Below are positions 33,237-41,929 of a stretch of 64,000 bases of DNA, piece after piece. This stretch comes from Haloferax marisrubri (GTDB taxonomy: Archaea > Halobacteriota > Halobacteria > Halobacteriales > Haloferacaceae): the NCBI RefSeq assembly GCF_001469875.2, contig NZ_LOPW02000018.1:474045-538044 (forward strand). Reading direction: 5' to 3'. Position numbers and translations under genes: made by a program. The notes under the pieces were generated by a model, which saw nothing but the letters and a program-made list of their open reading frames with translations, had not been told where the DNA came from and did not search any database. Each line of letters opens with the position of its first letter. Position 1 is the stretch's first letter.

Positions 33237-33914
33237 ATGCTCACTATCGGGCATCGAGGCTGTGCGGGCCAGTATCCAGAGAACACGATTCCCGCAATCG
33301 AGGGGTCCGCGCCCCACGTCGACCTCGTCGAGGTGGACGTGATGCGCTGTGGCACCGGGGAACTGGTGGCGTTCCACGACGACGACCTGTCGCGGCTGAC
33401 GACGGCCTCGGGTCGACTCGCCGAAACCGCCGTCGACGACCTCACGACGCTTCGCATCGACGGCTCGGAGGCGACGATTCCGCGGTTCGACCGCGTAGTC
33501 GAGGCGTGGCCCGCGGGCACCGGCATGAACCTCGATACCCGCGACCCGGAACTCGTCGAAGACGCCTTAGCGGCCATCGAGGCGCTCGACGAACGGGTCA
33601 TCCTCTCGTCGCCGTCGCGCGAAGCGGTCGGTATCGCGCTGGAGACGCCGACGTCGGCCGAGGTCGGCTACTCGTTCCGCGACGACGTTTCCGCGGAGTT
33701 GGCGTGGGCGACAGAACGGGGCTGTGATTTCGTCCACGTCGAACACGGCCTGTGCACCTCCACGGATCTCGTGGAGCGCGCGCACGACGCCGGTCTACTC
33801 GTCGACGCGTGGACCGTGGACGACGAGGCGACCGCGATGGCCCTCGAATCGCTCGGCGTCGACGCCCTCACGGTCGACCGATGGGACGTCGTCGCCGCGG
33901 AGTCACACTCGTGA
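33237..33914 (+). CDS. glycerophosphodiester phosphodiesterase
   Basis: 225 residues from ATG at 33237. The GDPD motifs are LTIGHRGCAGQYPENTIPAIE at the start, EVDVMRCGTGELVAFHDDDL and the late DAWTVDDEATA. The catalytic His pair (HRG and FHD) and metal-binding Glu (ENT, EVD) are present. It has no signal peptide, so it hydrolyses glycerophosphodiesters in the cytoplasm to glycerol-3-phosphate and an alcohol. Directly downstream is a complete Ugp-type importer, which supports glycerophosphodiester or glycerol-3-phosphate uptake as the shared job. GTTGATAAG at about 33208 is a TATA-like box. Confidence 0.92.
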   Translation: MLTIGHRGCAGQYPENTIPAIEGSAPHVDLVEVDVMRCGTGELVAFHDDDLSRLTTASGRLAETAVDDLTTLRIDGSEATIPRFDRVVEAWPAGTGMNLDTRDPELVEDALAAIEALDERVILSSPSREAVGIALETPTSAEVGYSFRDDVSAELAWATERGCDFVHVEHGLCTSTDLVERAHDAGLLVDAWTVDDEATAMALESLGVDALTVDRWDVVAAESHS

Positions 33915-34057
33915 ACCCGACTCGACGCCCGAGGCCGTCGGTCGCCTTTTTATACCCCAATCAGAGCGGTACGAGCCACACCAGAGAACAACATATGTCT
34001 AATTATTTCCGATATAATAGTAAAATTTAAATTATGTGTTCGGATATGTTCCGGTAC

Positions 34058-35524
34058 ATGCCTGAAAATGGCCCTGTCGGCGAGCGAGCCGAAACGACGA
34101 ACCGAGCTATCGGACGCACAACCAGTCGACGCGGATTCCTCGCGACGGCGGGGGCCGTCGGCGTCGCGGGACTCGCGGGCTGTTCCGGTGGGAGCAACTC
34201 GCCAACTGAAACCGAGGGTGGGAGCGGGAGCGCCGAACAGTCGGGAACGACGGCCGGCTCGTCCGGCGCACAAGACGTGAGCGTCTCGTTCTGGCATATC
34301 TTCGGGGGTGAACTCGGCCAGACGCTGGGAGACATGGCCAGCGAGTTCTCACAACAGCACGACGGAATCACCATCGAGGCGGTCAACAACGGCGGTTACC
34401 GACAGAACCTCAATCAGTCGCTGCAAGCGTCGCGGGCCGGCGACCCGCCGGGAATCGTCCAGATATTCGAGGTCGGGACGCGACTCGCGCTCGACAGCGG
34501 TTCGTTCACGCCGGTCGAGGAGATTCTCCCGGAAGACAAAATCGACCTCGACGACTTCCTGCCGTCGGTCTTGAACTACTACCGCATGGACGGGACGCTG
34601 AACTCGATGCCGTTCAACTCCTCGAACACCATCATGCTGTACAACAAGAGCGCGTTCGAGGCGGCCGGACTCGACCCCGAAAGCCCGCCGCGGAGCCTCG
34701 CGGAAGTCCGGCAGGCCGCACAGACCATCGTCGACCAGACCGACATGGAAAGCGGAATCAGCTGGCCGAACCACACGTGGATGCAGATCGAACAGCAGTT
34801 CGCGAAGCAGGACCAGGTGCTCGTGAACCAGGAAAACGGCCGCGCCGGTCGCCCCGACCAGACGTTCTTCAACTCCGAGGCGGGGCGTAGCGTCTACTCC
34901 TGGTGGAAGCAGATGGCCCAAGACGGGCTCTATCTCAACCCCGGTATCGAGGCGTGGGGAGAGGCGCGGCAGGCGTTTCTCACCCAGAAGGTGCCGATGC
35001 TGTGGGACTCCACGTCGAACATCGTCTCGATGCAGTCCGGGGCGAAGGAGAACGGCTTCGAACTCGGTTCCGGCTACCTTCCGACCCCCGACGGCGCGAA
35101 CACCGGCGTCGTCATCGGCGGGGGGTCGCTGTGGGTTCCCGACGCCCTCGCCGACGAGAAGAAGCAGGCCGCGGGCGAGTTCATCGCCTACGTCACGCAG
35201 ACCGAACAACAGGCGCGCTGGCACCGCAACAGCGGCTATTTCCCGGTTCGGCAGAGCGCCATCGACCAGCTCACGAACGACGGCTGGTTCGAGAACAACC
35301 CCAACTTCAGCACGGCGTTCGACCAGCTTCAGGACACCGAGGATACGCCCGCGACGCGCGGCGCGGTGATGGGCGTCTTCCCCAAGACCCGGTCCATCAA
35401 CGAGGAGATATCGGTCAGCATCATCAACGACCAACTCGGCGTCGAGGAGGGGCTATCGCGGATGGACACGCAGGTCGGCGAGGCGCTCGCCGGCTACAAC
35501 GGCAACTACGACGGGAGCGAGTAG
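34058..35524 (+). CDS. ABC transporter substrate-binding lipoprotein, UgpB-like
   Basis: 488 residues from ATG at 34058; ATGs at 34034 and 34046 are too close to the AT-rich box TAAAATTTAAATT (34021-34033) to be leaderless starts. The Tat leader TTSRRGFLATAGAVGVAGLAGC ends in a lipobox. The mature protein has the SBP_bac_1 fold with SFWHIFGGELGQTL near the start and GGGSLWVPDALADEKKQAA late, both typical of UgpB/sugar binders. It is followed by UgpA-, UgpE- and UgpC-type genes and preceded by a glycerophosphodiesterase, so glycerol-3-phosphate or its diesters are the likely ligands; sugars cannot be excluded. Confidence 0.88.
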   Translation: MPENGPVGERAETTNRAIGRTTSRRGFLATAGAVGVAGLAGCSGGSNSPTETEGGSGSAEQSGTTAGSSGAQDVSVSFWHIFGGELGQTLGDMASEFSQQHDGITIEAVNNGGYRQNLNQSLQASRAGDPPGIVQIFEVGTRLALDSGSFTPVEEILPEDKIDLDDFLPSVLNYYRMDGTLNSMPFNSSNTIMLYNKSAFEAAGLDPESPPRSLAEVRQAAQTIVDQTDMESGISWPNHTWMQIEQQFAKQDQVLVNQENGRAGRPDQTFFNSEAGRSVYSWWKQMAQDGLYLNPGIEAWGEARQAFLTQKVPMLWDSTSNIVSMQSGAKENGFELGSGYLPTPDGANTGVVIGGGSLWVPDALADEKKQAAGEFIAYVTQTEQQARWHRNSGYFPVRQSAIDQLTNDGWFENNPNFSTAFDQLQDTEDTPATRGAVMGVFPKTRSINEEISVSIINDQLGVEEGLSRMDTQVGEALAGYNGNYDGSE

Positions 35525-35546
35525 GCTCCCCCGACACGTTATTTAC

Positions 35547-36440
35547 ATGTCTACTGCCACAAAACCGTACGATTCGACGCTTCAGGCGGCGCTGTTGTTA
35601 CTCCCGACGGCGGCGGTCCTCGTCGCGTTTCTGTACTACCCCGCGCTCGAGACGTTCCGCCTCAGCCTCTACGAGACGCTGTTTCTCGGACAGCGACAGA
35701 CGTGGACCGGGCTCGGGAACTTCGTCAGCCTGCTCACCTCGGACGTCTACCGGTACAGCTTCCTCATCACGGTCGCGTTCGCGGCGGTCGTCGTCTTCGG
35801 AACGCTCGGCGTCTCGCTGCTGATAGGCTACCTGATATTCTCCGTCGACGTCCGGTCGTCCGTGTATCTCGTCGCCGCGATTTGGCCGTACGCGCTCCCG
35901 CCGGCGGTCGCCGCGATTCTCCTGAACTTCATCCTGCACCCGAACCTCGGCATCTTCACCCACTACCTCGAGCTTCTGACGCCCTTTACGCTGGACTGGT
36001 TCAACGACGGCCCGCAGGCGTTTGCGATACTCGCGGTCGTCGCGGTCTGGAAGCAGCTCGGCTACAACATCATCTTCATCGTCGCCGCGCTGAACAACAT
36101 CCCCGAGATACTGACTGAGAACGCCCGTATCGACGGTGTCGGTCGGTTCAGGATGCTGTACAAGGTGTACGTGCCGATGATCGCACCGACCATGACGTTC
36201 CTCGTCATCATGAACACGATATACGCGTTCTTCTCGACGTTCCCGCTCGTGGACCTGATGACGAGCGGCGGTCCCAGCGACGCCACGAACTTCCTGATAT
36301 TCAAGCTCTACCGCGACGCCTTCCAGTTCAACAGCCTCGGGCTGGCGTCCGCGCAGTCCGTGATTCTGTTCGTCGTCGTGTCGATTCTGATGTACCTCCA
36401 GCTTCGGTTCGCGTCGGGGTACGGGCGGTACGGAGGATAA
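35547..36440 (+). CDS. ABC transporter permease, UgpA-like
   Basis: 297 residues, six membrane segments, no signal peptide. The EAA loop reads ENARIDGVGRFRMLYKVYVP (about 190-210), the site that contacts the ATPase. It starts 22 bases after the binding-protein gene and ends 4 bases before the second permease. It is the MalF/UgpA-type half of the importer pore. Assignment to the Ugp branch follows from the operon rather than from a specific residue. Confidence 0.92.
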   Translation: MSTATKPYDSTLQAALLLLPTAAVLVAFLYYPALETFRLSLYETLFLGQRQTWTGLGNFVSLLTSDVYRYSFLITVAFAAVVVFGTLGVSLLIGYLIFSVDVRSSVYLVAAIWPYALPPAVAAILLNFILHPNLGIFTHYLELLTPFTLDWFNDGPQAFAILAVVAVWKQLGYNIIFIVAALNNIPEILTENARIDGVGRFRMLYKVYVPMIAPTMTFLVIMNTIYAFFSTFPLVDLMTSGGPSDATNFLIFKLYRDAFQFNSLGLASAQSVILFVVVSILMYLQLRFASGYGRYGG

Positions 36441-36444
36441 CGAG

Positions 36445-37311
36445 ATGGCAACAGAAACAGACACCACGAACATCGACGCGAGACGGCTCGTCCACCGACT
36501 ACCCGACGACGTGCTGCTGCACGGCGGCATCGTCTTCTCGATTCTCCTGATGGCGTCGCCGCTGTTGCTCGCGGTTATCATGAGCACGCAGTCGACGACG
36601 GAGGTGTATCAGGTGACGAACCTCGGCCTCGGGTCGAAGGGGCTTTCGAACTACTCGGACGCGCTCGTGAACTACGACTTCAGCACGTACATGCTGAACT
36701 CGTTCGTGATGAGCGTCATCGTCGTCGTCGGCAAGGTCACGCTCTCGCTGTTCGCGGCGCTCGCGCTCGTCTACTACCGCTTCCCGTACGAGCGGGCGGT
36801 GTTCATGTTCATCCTGCTGACGCTGTTGTTGCCGGTGCCGGTTCGAATCGTCCCGCTGTTCCAGTTGATGGCCGACCTCGGCTGGACGAACTCTCTCCTG
36901 GCGTTGACCGGGCCGTACGTCGCGAGCGCGACGGCCGTCTTCCTCTTTCGCCAGCAGTTCATGGGAATCTCGGCCTCGCTCGTCGAGGTCGCACGCCTCG
37001 ACGGCGTCGGGCCGCTCACCTTCCTGTTTAGGGTGCTCATCCCGATGTCGAGGGGGATGATAGCCGGGGTGTGCGTTATCACGTTCATCTACACGTGGAA
37101 CCAGTTCCTCTGGCCGCTGGTCGTCGTGACCGACAAGAGCAGTCAGGTCGTCCAGGTCGGGATTCGGTACCTCCAGGGTTCCGCGCAGGCGGGGCTGACG
37201 CAGTGGGGGCTCATCATGGCCGGCGCGGTCCTCGCGTTGCTCCCGCCGCTCGTCGTGCTCATCGTGCTTCACCGACCGCTCCTGCGGACACTCACAATCC
37301 AACAGAAATAG
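36445..37311 (+). CDS. ABC transporter permease, UgpE-like
   Basis: 288 residues with six membrane segments. The EAA loop reads LVEVARLDGVGPLTFLFRVL (about 180-198). The N-terminal segment with STQSTTEVYQV is the usual MalG/UgpE-type exterior loop. It starts 4 bases after the UgpA-like gene and is followed after 10 bases by the ATPase gene. It forms the second half of the pore. Confidence 0.92.
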   Translation: MATETDTTNIDARRLVHRLPDDVLLHGGIVFSILLMASPLLLAVIMSTQSTTEVYQVTNLGLGSKGLSNYSDALVNYDFSTYMLNSFVMSVIVVVGKVTLSLFAALALVYYRFPYERAVFMFILLTLLLPVPVRIVPLFQLMADLGWTNSLLALTGPYVASATAVFLFRQQFMGISASLVEVARLDGVGPLTFLFRVLIPMSRGMIAGVCVITFIYTWNQFLWPLVVVTDKSSQVVQVGIRYLQGSAQAGLTQWGLIMAGAVLALLPPLVVLIVLHRPLLRTLTIQQK

Positions 37312-37321
37312 CGAACTCACC

Positions 37322-38455
37322 ATGTCAGACATCACGATTCAGAACCTGCGGAAGACGTACGACGACGTGCGCGCCGTGAAGGGTATCGACCTCGAAATCG
37401 ACGACGGCGAGTTCCTCGTCGTCGTCGGCCCCTCGGGGTGCGGGAAATCGACGACGCTCCGGATGCTCGCCGGCCTCGAGTCGGTGACGGACGGCTCTAT
37501 CGCCATCGGCGACCGCGTCGTCAACGAGGTACCGCCGAAGGACCGAAGCATCGCGATGGTGTTTCAGAACTACGCGCTGTACCCCCATATGACGGCGGCC
37601 GAGAACATGAAGTTCGGCATGAAGTCTGCGAGCGAGTTCTCCGGCGACGAAATCGAGCGACGCGTCGAAGAGGCCACCGAGACGCTCGACATCGCGCATC
37701 TCCGCGACCGGAAACCGAAGGAACTCTCGGGCGGGGAGCGACAGCGAGTCGCTATCGGCCGCGCGCTCGTCCGCGAACCGGACGTGTTCCTGATGGACGA
37801 GCCGCTTTCGAACCTCGACGCGAAACTGCGGGTCCAGATGCGCGCCGAGTTGCTCAAGCTCCACCGCGACCTCGAAACGACGACTGTCTACGTCACCCAC
37901 GACCAGACGGAGGCGATGACGCTCGGCGACAGGGTCGCCGTGCTCGAAGACGGGAGGCTCCAGCAGGTCGCTGCGCCCCAGGAGCTGTACGACTACCCGT
38001 CGAACCAGTTCGTCGCGGGGTTCGTCGGCGAGCCCGCGATGAACTTCATCCCCGCGTCGGTCCGACAGCGAGGGGATGAACACGTCGCAACGGCACCGGG
38101 GCTTTCGCTCACACTTCCCGCCGGCTCCGGACTCGACGGCATCGACGACGACGGACTCACGCTCGGGGTCAGGCCCGAAGACGTGTCCCTCGTCTCGAAC
38201 CGTGCCGGGGCGTCAGAGTCGTTCACCGCCGAGGTGACGGTCACCGAACCGCTCGGAGAGCTACTGCTTTTGCACTGTCGCCTCGGCGACGAGGAGATTC
38301 GAGTCAAGGTCGAGCCGCGGAGCCGAATTGCGGCCGGGGACATCGTCGAACTCGCCGTCGATACGGACCGACTCCACCTGTTCGATTCGGACGGCGACGC
38401 CGTGTACCACTCGTCAGTACCCGAGCAGGTGACTGAGAGCGCCCTAGCTGATTGA
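37322..38455 (+). CDS. ABC transporter ATP-binding protein, UgpC/MalK-like
   Basis: 377 residues. Walker A GPSGCGKSTT, Q-loop MVFQNYALYPHMTAAENM, signature LSGGERQRVAIGRALV, Walker B DVFLMDEPLSNLD and switch YVTHDQTEA are all present. The C-terminal OB-fold/TOBE region (about 240-360) is complete, as in MalK/UgpC proteins, and can carry regulatory contacts. It closes the operon that begins with the UgpB-like gene. Confidence 0.93.
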   Translation: MSDITIQNLRKTYDDVRAVKGIDLEIDDGEFLVVVGPSGCGKSTTLRMLAGLESVTDGSIAIGDRVVNEVPPKDRSIAMVFQNYALYPHMTAAENMKFGMKSASEFSGDEIERRVEEATETLDIAHLRDRKPKELSGGERQRVAIGRALVREPDVFLMDEPLSNLDAKLRVQMRAELLKLHRDLETTTVYVTHDQTEAMTLGDRVAVLEDGRLQQVAAPQELYDYPSNQFVAGFVGEPAMNFIPASVRQRGDEHVATAPGLSLTLPAGSGLDGIDDDGLTLGVRPEDVSLVSNRAGASESFTAEVTVTEPLGELLLLHCRLGDEEIRVKVEPRSRIAAGDIVELAVDTDRLHLFDSDGDAVYHSSVPEQVTESALAD

Positions 38456-38484
38456 CGAGGGCGAGGCAGGCACGGGCCCCGTCA

Positions 38485-38886
38485 CTACCGTCCGTCGAAG
38501 GAGTCAGGCGACAGGTCCAGCCCCGTCCGCTCCTCGTCGGTGAGTTCTTCGAGGACGCTCGTCCCGGAACCCGGCTTCGAGTCCCACGACCAGTCCTCGT
38601 GGAGGCGGAGACGGCCGTCTTCCAGTCGTTCGATTCGGTCCGTCGAGTGGCCGGTCGCGGTCGTCCCGTCTTCGGTGACGTGGGAGTATCGGAAGTCGAG
38701 CGTGTCGTCGAGGCGGAGGCCGACGAGGTGGCCCAGCCTGACGGTTCCGCCGCGGTACGTCGCGTGAATCAGGTCGTCGGACTGGTCGAACCAGAAGTAG
38801 GTGTCGCCGCCGACGTCGCCACCCTCGGCGTTGGCGACCGATTTGAAGACTCGCCCGTCGAGCGACGGCGTGCGAGATTCGGGCAT
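38485..38886 (-). CDS. conserved small protein of unknown function
   Basis: 133 residues from ATG at 38886; the frame extends to 38970 in non-coding context. The sequence is a single small beta-rich domain: DGRVFKSVANAEGGDVGGDT, YFWFDQSDDLIHATYRGGTV, then DFRYSHVTEDGT and RLRLHEDWSWDS. As far as I recall, relatives are widespread in bacteria and archaea and are sometimes labelled N-acetylglutamate synthase without a matching fold; I do not adopt that label. It resembles a lipocalin-like barrel with alternating strands. It is convergent with the Ugp operon. Confidence 0.75.
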   Translation of the reverse strand: MPESRTPSLDGRVFKSVANAEGGDVGGDTYFWFDQSDDLIHATYRGGTVRLGHLVGLRLDDTLDFRYSHVTEDGTTATGHSTDRIERLEDGRLRLHEDWSWDSKPGSGTSVLEELTDEERTGLDLSPDSFDGR

Positions 38887-39001
38887 AACCCGTGTGCGCG
38901 GCCGAACGGTATGAGTGGTTCGCCGAAACGCGTGCAGGTGCGGGCACCCTCCCGGCCGGCCGCCCGTCACGGCTCGTCACGACTCGTCACGCCACCGTCG
39001 G

Positions 39002-39187
39002 TCAGTAGCTACTCCGGTCTCCCGAGCCGCCGTCAGAACCGCTTTCGACCGCGTCAGTCGCCTTCTCGATGCCTTTCTTGGCCTTCTCCTCGCTCACCTT
39101 CGTTCGCTTTCCGATCTGTTTGGCGACGTCGTCTTCGTGTCCCTCTACGAGGCCGAGCAGCCGTCGAAGCTTGCTCATCACGCCCAT
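39002..39187 (-). CDS. 61-residue charged small protein
   Basis: Starts MGVMSKLRRLLGLVEGHEDD; an alternative ATG at 39178 would remove three residues. It is a highly charged helical peptide (Lys/Glu in AKQIGKRTKVSEEKAKKGIEK) ending in a Ser/Gly-rich tail. No known domain; the codon bias fits a real gene. It could be an antitoxin-like or nucleic-acid-associated small protein, but nothing in the context supports a specific role. Confidence 0.55.
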   Translation of the reverse strand: MGVMSKLRRLLGLVEGHEDDVAKQIGKRTKVSEEKAKKGIEKATDAVESGSDGGSGDRSSY

Positions 39188-39871
39188 AGCATCGGTGGTA
39201 ACGACTCCTCGGAAGAAAAGGTGGCGGCCGTCGAGCGAACACGGCGGATTTCGAGAGCGGACACCGAAAGAATAGTAAAATGTTCGATATACATATAGAA
39301 GTGTTATTTCACGAGACGATATCTCGAACCTCGATTCGTGGTTCCGAAGTACAGGGAGACAACGAAGAGAGACGAACGAGCCGTAATGACCGTTTATTCG
39401 GCGTTCACGGATTGTTCTCGGTGGCGATCCGAGCCGTGGCGGTTCGGGGCAGTGTCGACCGGTGCCGAGAGCCCGAGCCGAAAATCGGTCCGGGCGGGTT
39501 ATCTGCTAGCCTTCGCCGTTTCAGCGACCGAGTAGTGGTTTCTCGGATGCCGTCGGACGCGAGTCGATAGATAACGCCTCGGTGTTCAGAAATTACTGAA
39601 TTCTGATGGAATTGTTAATAAGTAAATTGTCCGATAGTGAGATTGCGCCGGGCGTAATCGAGCACGTGCAGTCACTGCGTCCGAACGCTCGCTCAGCACG
39701 GCGGCGCGTTACGAAAATATATTACAGACGTACGAGCGTAATTTGTTGATTCGCAGTAATAATCCAGCGGGGAGAGCGGCTGTAACTATCGCAGATATAT
39801 AATGTTCGACAGTCCCGAACGGCCGGAGAGCGGTCGGCGGCGGCGAGCGACCCGGGTCGGTCCCGCCCGAG
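39188..39871. other. 684-base AT-richer intergenic region, probably non-coding
   Basis: Composition is lower in GC than the surrounding genes. It contains the dyad CGAGA-CGATA-TCTCG at 39312-39326 and the palindrome at 39721-39742. One short plus-strand frame from ATG at 39386 to the stop at 39535 (49 residues) has mediocre codon bias and no motif, so I do not call it. The region may be a decayed gene. Confidence 0.45.
39721..39742. promoter_or_regulatory. 22-bp palindrome ATTAC-N12-GTAAT, copy 1
   Basis: ATTACAGACGTACGAGCGTAAT (39721-39742, 22 bp) has matching arms ATTAC/GTAAT and a central CGTACG. The arm sequence and spacing are the same as in the palindrome at 44176-44197. It lies 130 bases beyond the 3' end of the IclR regulator gene. 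Confidence 0.4.
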
Positions 39872-40639
39872 TCACGCGAGCGCGAGTTCCAGTTCGAACT
39901 CGCTGACGATGTCTTTGACCGTGTGCGCGAGCTCGGCTTTCCTGTCCTCGCCGGTCACCGAGTGGGCCGGCCCCGTGACGCTGAACCCGCCGATAACGTC
40001 GCCCGAGCGGCGCGTCGCGGCGACGCCGATAGCGTAGAGTTCGTTGAAGTTCTCGGCGCGGTTGACGGCGTAGCCCTGGTCGCGGACGCGCTCTAACTCC
40101 TCGAACAGCGCCTCGCGGTCGGTGGTGGTGTTTTCCGTCTCCTGCGGGAGGCCCCACCGGTCGACTATCTGTTCGATGCGCGGCTCCGGGAGTTCCGCGA
40201 GAATCGCCTTTCCGACGGCGGTGTTGTGCAGGAACAGTCGGTTGCCGAGTTGCTCGTGGGACCACCCCATCTTACTCCCCGACGCGGTGTGCAGGAAGAC
40301 GGCCTTTCCCCCCATCTCGACGGTGAAAATCGACCGGAGGCGGGTCTCTTCGAACAGTCGCTCGGTGAACTGCCGCGCGAGGACGAACGCCGGTTCCCGC
40401 GTCCGGACTTGGTTCCCCAACCGGAGCAGTTCCGGGCCGATGAAGTAGAAATCGCCCTCCTTGATGACGAACTGCTCCTGCTTGAGCGTCGCGAGGTGGC
40501 CGTGAATCGTGCTCTTGGGCTTGTCCATCCGCTCGGCGATTTCGGAGACTCGCGCGCCGTCTATCGCTTCGAGTTGCTTCAGAATCTCTATCGAGGTGGC
40601 GGTCGTCCGGAGCGTCTTGGGCGAGTCATCCGTTGGCAT
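39872..40639 (-). CDS. IclR-family transcriptional regulator
   Basis: 255 residues. Winged HTH at about 8-68 (RTTATSIEILKQLEAIDG, then MDKPKSTIHGHLATL), followed by the IclR effector domain (about 80-250) with FLHTASGSKMGWSHEQLGNRLFLHNTAVGKAI and GFSVTGPAHSVTG. The promoter is clear: GAACTTTAAATACAT with TATA about 24 bases before the ATG, so the transcript is leaderless. IclR proteins near pectin genes (KdgR in bacteria) sense sugar acids such as 2-keto-3-deoxygluconate. By position this one is the likely controller of the pectin locus to its right; the ligand is inference. Confidence 0.92.
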   Translation of the reverse strand: MPTDDSPKTLRTTATSIEILKQLEAIDGARVSEIAERMDKPKSTIHGHLATLKQEQFVIKEGDFYFIGPELLRLGNQVRTREPAFVLARQFTERLFEETRLRSIFTVEMGGKAVFLHTASGSKMGWSHEQLGNRLFLHNTAVGKAILAELPEPRIEQIVDRWGLPQETENTTTDREALFEELERVRDQGYAVNRAENFNELYAIGVAATRRSGDVIGGFSVTGPAHSVTGEDRKAELAHTVKDIVSEFELELALA

Positions 40640-40738
40640 ACCTCAATATTTTCGGCTATGTATTTAAAGTTCAGGATGGTCGAACGACTAAGCGGACGCG
40701 GTCTCGGCGAGACGGTGTCTGGGCGGCGGCGACCGGGG

Positions 40739-41845
40739 TTACCCCTCGACTTCGACCCAACCGCCGCGCTCGCCGGACTCGTACGCCGCGTCGAGGACGC
40801 GGAGGAGTTGCACGGCGTCGTCGACGGTCGCGGGCACGTCGCCGGTCTCGTAGCCTGCGAAGTAGTCCTCGAAGTAGTCCTGCACGAAGTCGCCCCACGC
40901 CGGGAACCGGTCGTAGGTGAACTCGAACTCGACGGTCCGCTTCGGCGCGGCGGTCCAGTCGGGATGCTCCGAGGTGATGTCCAGCGGGACCGTGGGTTCG
41001 TGCTGCAGCGAGTCGTGGTGCAGCGGCGTCAGCGCCTGTCCCTCGGTGCCGTAGAGTCCGAGGTGCGTGTCCTTGCCGCGGTCGCTCAGGTAGTAGCCGG
41101 TGTGGTACGTGCCGAGCGTCCCGCTTTCGGTCTCGAACTGGAGGACGGCCCCGGCTTCCACGTCCGTCTCGACCGCGTCGTGGAACCGGGCGTTCACCCG
41201 CGCGATGGGGTCGTCGAGAATCCACGGCATCACGTCGACCCAGTGCGGGCCAATCCACTGGAGCGCGCCGCCGCGACTCGTCTCCCGGTCGTAGAGGTAG
41301 TGGTCGGTGTCCCGGTAGGAGAGCTGGCTGGCGTTGAAGCGGCCGTCGAGCGTCCACACGTCGCCGAAGAAGCCCTCGGAGACCCGGTCTCGGAGCGCCA
41401 TCGCGACGGGGTTGCGCCGGTAGTACATCGTCGGCGAGACGGTCACGCCGAGCTCGTTGGCTCGGTCGGCGATATCTTCGAGGTCGGCGGCGGTCCGAGC
41501 GATGGGTTTCTCGCTGACGACGTGAACGCCGTTCTCGACGGCGCTCTCGATGATTGCCGGCGTCTCGTCGCTCCGGTAGGTTATCCACGCCACGTCGATG
41601 TCGGCGTCGGAGACGAGTTCGTGGGGGTCCTCGTAAACCGCCGCGCCGCCGACGAGGTCCGCCATGTCCTGTCCCTCGGTCGTGATTTCGTCGGGGCGGT
41701 CGTCCATCGCCGCGATGTTCTCCACGTCGACCCGTCGTCCGGGTTCGCAGACCGCGGTAATCGTCGCGTCTAACTCGCTCGCGACGGCGAAGTAGGGGTC
41801 CCGGTGGTGGTGGTCAATACCGATGTATCCGATGTTCGCACCCAT
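40739..41845 (-). CDS. Gfo/Idh/MocA-family oxidoreductase (first)
   Basis: 368 residues. The Rossmann domain starts MGANIGYIGIDHHHRDPYFA, so the usual GxGxxG is replaced by GYIGIDHHHR, a divergent nucleotide loop. The family motif EKP is present in HVVSEKPIARTAADLE. The C-terminal domain has GGALQWIGPHWVDVMPWIL, with the H in the usual catalytic position. It acts on sugars or sugar acids with NAD(P). It is the first of four such genes in the pectin region. TTTTTACAC lies about 26 bases before the start. Confidence 0.88.
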   Translation of the reverse strand: MGANIGYIGIDHHHRDPYFAVASELDATITAVCEPGRRVDVENIAAMDDRPDEITTEGQDMADLVGGAAVYEDPHELVSDADIDVAWITYRSDETPAIIESAVENGVHVVSEKPIARTAADLEDIADRANELGVTVSPTMYYRRNPVAMALRDRVSEGFFGDVWTLDGRFNASQLSYRDTDHYLYDRETSRGGALQWIGPHWVDVMPWILDDPIARVNARFHDAVETDVEAGAVLQFETESGTLGTYHTGYYLSDRGKDTHLGLYGTEGQALTPLHHDSLQHEPTVPLDITSEHPDWTAAPKRTVEFEFTYDRFPAWGDFVQDYFEDYFAGYETGDVPATVDDAVQLLRVLDAAYESGERGGWVEVEG

Positions 41846-41929
41846 ACATGTAGTTCACCGAAAATAGTGTAAAAAGATGCGGGTACAAGCAATATAGTCG
41901 GCGGCGGACGGTGCGTCGGTCCCGCGCAG

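Noticed and set aside
39386..39535. 49-residue plus-strand ORF in the 39.2-39.9 kb gap
   Set aside because: Codon bias is mediocre and there is no promoter or motif; insufficient support to call a gene.
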